Part shown: positions 62,373 to 64,000 of the stretch, piece by piece
Numbering within the stretch: position 1 is the first letter of the stretch
How the letters are laid out: each line of letters starts with the position of its first letter
Source: CBDFGS01 sp965247255
GTDB lineage: Bacteria > Chloroflexota > Dehalococcoidia > Lucifugimonadales > CAUZJF01
Direction of reading: 5' to 3'
Length of the DNA: 64,000 bases
Assembly: GCA_965247255.1 (NCBI GenBank)
Contig: CBDFGS010000012.1
Location: forward strand, 740,938-804,937
Notes under the pieces: generated by a model
Seen by the model: only the letters and a program-made list of their open reading frames with translations
What the model was told of the DNA's origin: nothing
Databases searched by the model: none
Program-made: the position numbers and the translations under genes

Positions 62373-62852
62373 ATGCCGCGCGAACTGAGCGAAAGAGAGG
62401 CCCTCCGTCGGGCGAAGAATTTCTCGGAGAAGTACGTTGAGCGCGGCGAATACGAGTTCTTTCCGGACCCTGAGGTTGTTCTTCTCGTCCAGGAGGGCCT
62501 TGCCGAGAACGAACGCAAATTCGGGTACCGGTACTGCCCTTGAATGCCGCTCACCGGCGATCCCGTCGAGGACCGCAAGAAGATCTGCCCCTGCGAGAGG
62601 CACCACGAGGACATAGAGCGCGACGGCTTCTGTATATGAATGTTCTTCGTGAGCGAGGAGTTCCTTCGCAAATACGAGGAAGACGGGGCGATCGACCAGA
62701 CGATCGGAGCGGCTGTGCCTTCGGGGGAGGAACTATTTGGGGATGAGGTCGGCAAGAGAGCGCGCAACCTCAGGCACAAAAGAGGCGCCGCGAAGCGGCC
62801 CCCAAGGACACGAAAAGAAAAGCGCTCAACTCAGGACAAAAACGAGGCCTGA
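62373..62852 (+). CDS. Ferredoxin-thioredoxin reductase catalytic chain-like selenoprotein with two in-frame TGA codons
   Basis: The frame from ATG 62373 (GGAG six bases upstream) to TGA 62850 is 159 codons if TGA at 62541 and 62637 are read through. The protein has the reductase's three motifs as C55-P-U57, C72-P-C74 and C87-I-U89, where U is TGA. In cyanobacterial ferredoxin-thioredoxin reductase the corresponding CPC, CPC and CHC motifs supply four cluster cysteines plus a redox-active pair. Both TGAs fall on that pair and all four ligands are kept. Sequence around them (KFGYRYC, TGDPVEDRKKIC, FFVSEEFLRKYE) is family-like across both TGAs. I infer selenocysteine, giving a diselenide or selenenyl active site. 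The tail (about 110-159) is charged. Confidence 0.85.
62653..62669 (+). promoter_or_regulatory. Candidate SECIS hairpin after the second TGA of the reductase gene
   Basis: GCGAGG pairs with CTTCGC (6 bp, one G-U) around the loop AGTTC, which has G in its second position followed by U. The loop starts 19 bases after the TGA at 62637-62639. This fits the general form of bacterial SECIS elements, although the stem is short. Confidence 0.5.
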
Positions 62853-62858
62853 CTTAGA

Positions 62859-63125
62859 TTGAAAACCGAAATACTTGTATTCACGTCCAACGGCTGAGGT
62901 CCCTGCCATATGGTGAAAGTGTATCTTTCACGAAAGGGCGTGCCGTTCACCGAGCACAACGTGTCGACCGACGTACAGGGGCTGAAGCTGTTGCTCGGCA
63001 TGGGCTTTCGTGTTACGCCGGTTACCGTCATTGGCGATGAGCGGATAGTCGGCTACAGTCCGCCTCAGCTCGACGAGGCACTCGCTGCCACTGGACTGGG
63101 CCAGCCTCAGACTCCCAAGGACTGA
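62859..63125 (+). CDS. Glutaredoxin-like selenoprotein (U-G-P-C active site)
   Basis: With TGA 62895 read through, the frame from TTG 62859 to TGA 63125 encodes 88 residues of glutaredoxin type. The order is strand KTEILVFTSNG, active site TGA-Gly-Pro-Cys (residues 13-16), helix, then SRKGVPFTEHNVSTD, GMGFRVTPVTVIGDERIVGY (the cis-Pro TPV loop) and SPPQLDEAL. Without read-through the ATG at 62910 gives only the part after the active site. The TTG start lies six bases after the reductase stop, so the two genes are coupled. A strong SECIS-like hairpin follows the TGA. I infer selenocysteine at residue 13. The partner reductase upstream could be its electron source. Confidence 0.87.
62913..62931 (+). 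promoter_or_regulatory. Bacterial SECIS element of the glutaredoxin-like gene
   Basis: GTGAAAG pairs perfectly with CTTTCAC (7 bp) around the 5-base loop TGTAT, whose second base is G followed by U. The loop starts 22 bases after the TGA at 62895-62897. This geometry is that of bacterial SECIS hairpins, which bind SelB. Confidence 0.75.
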
Positions 63126-63172
63126 TTAGTGCGGTCCGTGTCGCCCCAAACGCTTTCATAAGGGATAGGCTA

Positions 63173-64000
63173 GTGCTGGGTTTTCTACGGCCGAGAGAGA
63201 AAGAGAAGACCGCTCACGCGGTTGCGAAGACGCGGTCGGCGTGGTTTGGTCGGGTTGCGTCGCTCTTTGGCGGCTCACGCTTAGACGAGGAGGTCTGGGA
63301 ACAGCTGGAGGAGTTGCTGATCTCCGCCGACGTCGGTGCCGGGCCGACTCTGGACATACTGGACCGTCTCAAAGGGCGCGTGGCCAAGCAGCACGCTGAG
63401 GCGCCAGATGAAGTACTTCGCCTCCTGAAAACCGAGCTGGTATCGGCCCTTGCCGTAGGCGAAGGCGCGTCCGACAAAGCATTGAGCGAAGGAACCCCGC
63501 TGGTGGTGCTAGTGATCGGCGTTAACGGGGCCGGCAAGACCACCAGCATCGCAAAGCTGACGAAGCTGTACCTGGACGAAGGGAAATCGGTCCTGATCGC
63601 TGCGGCGGACACCTACAGGGCGGCCGCCATCGAGCAGCTGGAGGCGTGGGGCGACCGGCTCGGCGTCGACGTGATAGCCCACAAGCCGGGCGCCGACCCC
63701 GGGGCCGTGGCTTTCGACGCTCTGCAGGCGGCCAAGGCGCGGGGCGCGGACGTCGTAGTCGTCGACACTGCCGGCCGCCTGCACACGAAACACAACTTGA
63801 TGGAGGAGCTCAAGAAGGTCCAACGCGTGCTCACCCGGCAGGACGCAGGCGTCCCACAGCAGGTCATTCTCGTGATGGACGCAACGACGGGTCAGAACGG
63901 GCTTCTACAGGCGCGCGCGTTCGTAGAGGCGCTCCGCTGCGACGGCGTGTTCCTCGCAAAGCTCGATGGGACGGCGAAAGGCGGCGTGGTAGTGCCCATC
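63173..64000 (+). CDS. ftsY: Signal recognition particle receptor FtsY (partial, runs off the window)
   Basis: The first 276 residues of FtsY. An NG domain starts near SAWFGRVASLFGGSRLDEEV. It has the GTPase P-loop VLVIGVNGAGKTTSIAKL, the DTYRAAAIEQLEAWG insertion-box region, VVVDTAGRLH and MDATTGQNGL, ending at FLAKLDGTAKGG. There is no long acidic A domain. It docks ribosome-SRP complexes at the membrane. The start is GTG 63173, after AAGGGAT. The gene is downstream of the selenoprotein pair and may share its transcript. Confidence 0.95.
   Translation, partial: MLGFLRPREKEKTAHAVAKTRSAWFGRVASLFGGSRLDEEVWEQLEELLISADVGAGPTLDILDRLKGRVAKQHAEAPDEVLRLLKTELVSALAVGEGASDKALSEGTPLVVLVIGVNGAGKTTSIAKLTKLYLDEGKSVLIAAADTYRAAAIEQLEAWGDRLGVDVIAHKPGADPGAVAFDALQAAKARGADVVVVDTAGRLHTKHNLMEELKKVQRVLTRQDAGVPQQVILVMDATTGQNGLLQARAFVEALRCDGVFLAKLDGTAKGGVVVPI

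Noticed and set aside
62541..62639. Genome-wide reassignment of TGA (to Trp or Gly) to explain the in-frame TGAs
   Set aside because: Many genes here end in TGA at the expected family length, including the reductase, the glutaredoxin-like gene and P1 peptidase, and Trp codons are TGG throughout. Only these catalytic-Cys TGAs need recoding. A UGA-reading tRNA that inserts Cys remains possible and is not excluded.
62910..63125. A 71-residue protein starting at ATG 62910
   Set aside because: It begins after the active site and lacks the first strand of the fold; the TTG-started frame through the TGA gives a complete glutaredoxin.
1..64000. tRNA, rRNA or CRISPR loci
   Set aside because: No tRNA-like T-arm/CCA arrangement, rRNA segment or regularly spaced repeat was found by eye; a covariance search was not possible.

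Overview
The window is about 62% GC by impression and densely coded. It looks like a Chloroflexota genome, probably Dehalococcoidia or the SAR202 group. That is inferred from gene content: cyclase-ATPase-TPR signalling proteins, DUF1800/NHL pairs, an enolase-superfamily enzyme, D-aminoacylase and P1 peptidase. There is no rRNA, tRNA or CRISPR array that I could see.

Layout. 1-2.3 kb: end of a cyclase gene, an ornithine cyclodeaminase-like gene, and two convergent genes (radical SAM, ADP-ribosylglycohydrolase) that both lose their 3' ends at one junction near 1680. 2.4-14.7 kb: a minus-strand signalling operon running UBP zinc finger, two class III cyclase-ATPase-TPR proteins, a response regulator-thioredoxin reductase fusion, and a cyclic-nucleotide-binding histidine kinase. 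An IS1380-type element has cut the second cyclase. 15-26.5 kb: housekeeping (DUF192 lipoprotein, mutS2, thrB, aspartokinase, glycosyltransferase, CPBP protease, trpA, rarA, HAD). 27-36.8 kb: a second IS copy, threonine aldolase, alpha/beta hydrolase, fumC, carB, S49 protease. 37-44 kb: a PD40 lipoprotein, a DUF2277 protein and a tandemly duplicated NHL + DUF1800 pair. 44-55 kb: accessory region with acetyltransferase remnants, a 5'-3' exonuclease, a lipase split by a third IS copy, an enolase-superfamily enzyme, a D-aminoacylase and a frameshifted small gene. 55-60 kb: a kinase-like gene, then a P1 peptidase-DUF2520-panB-panC operon behind a promoter, leader ORF and terminator hairpin. 60-64 kb: small unknown genes, two selenoprotein genes and the start of ftsY.

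The most interesting find is at 62373-63125. Two adjacent genes carry in-frame TGA codons that ordinary gene calling reads as stops. The first is a ferredoxin-thioredoxin reductase catalytic chain with TGA at both positions of its redox-active cysteine pair, while all four iron-sulfur ligand cysteines are kept. The second is a glutaredoxin-like protein with a TGA-Gly-Pro-Cys active site. A perfect 7-bp hairpin with a GU-containing loop follows the glutaredoxin TGA at the distance expected of a bacterial SECIS element, and a 6-bp hairpin follows the second reductase TGA. I read this as a selenocysteine-based disulfide (possibly diselenide) reduction module.

The three IS copies have clean 5-bp target duplications. 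Removing two of them restores intact reading frames in the host genes (1228 and 363 codons), so those insertions are recent. Several families of short intergenic palindromes are scattered through the window.
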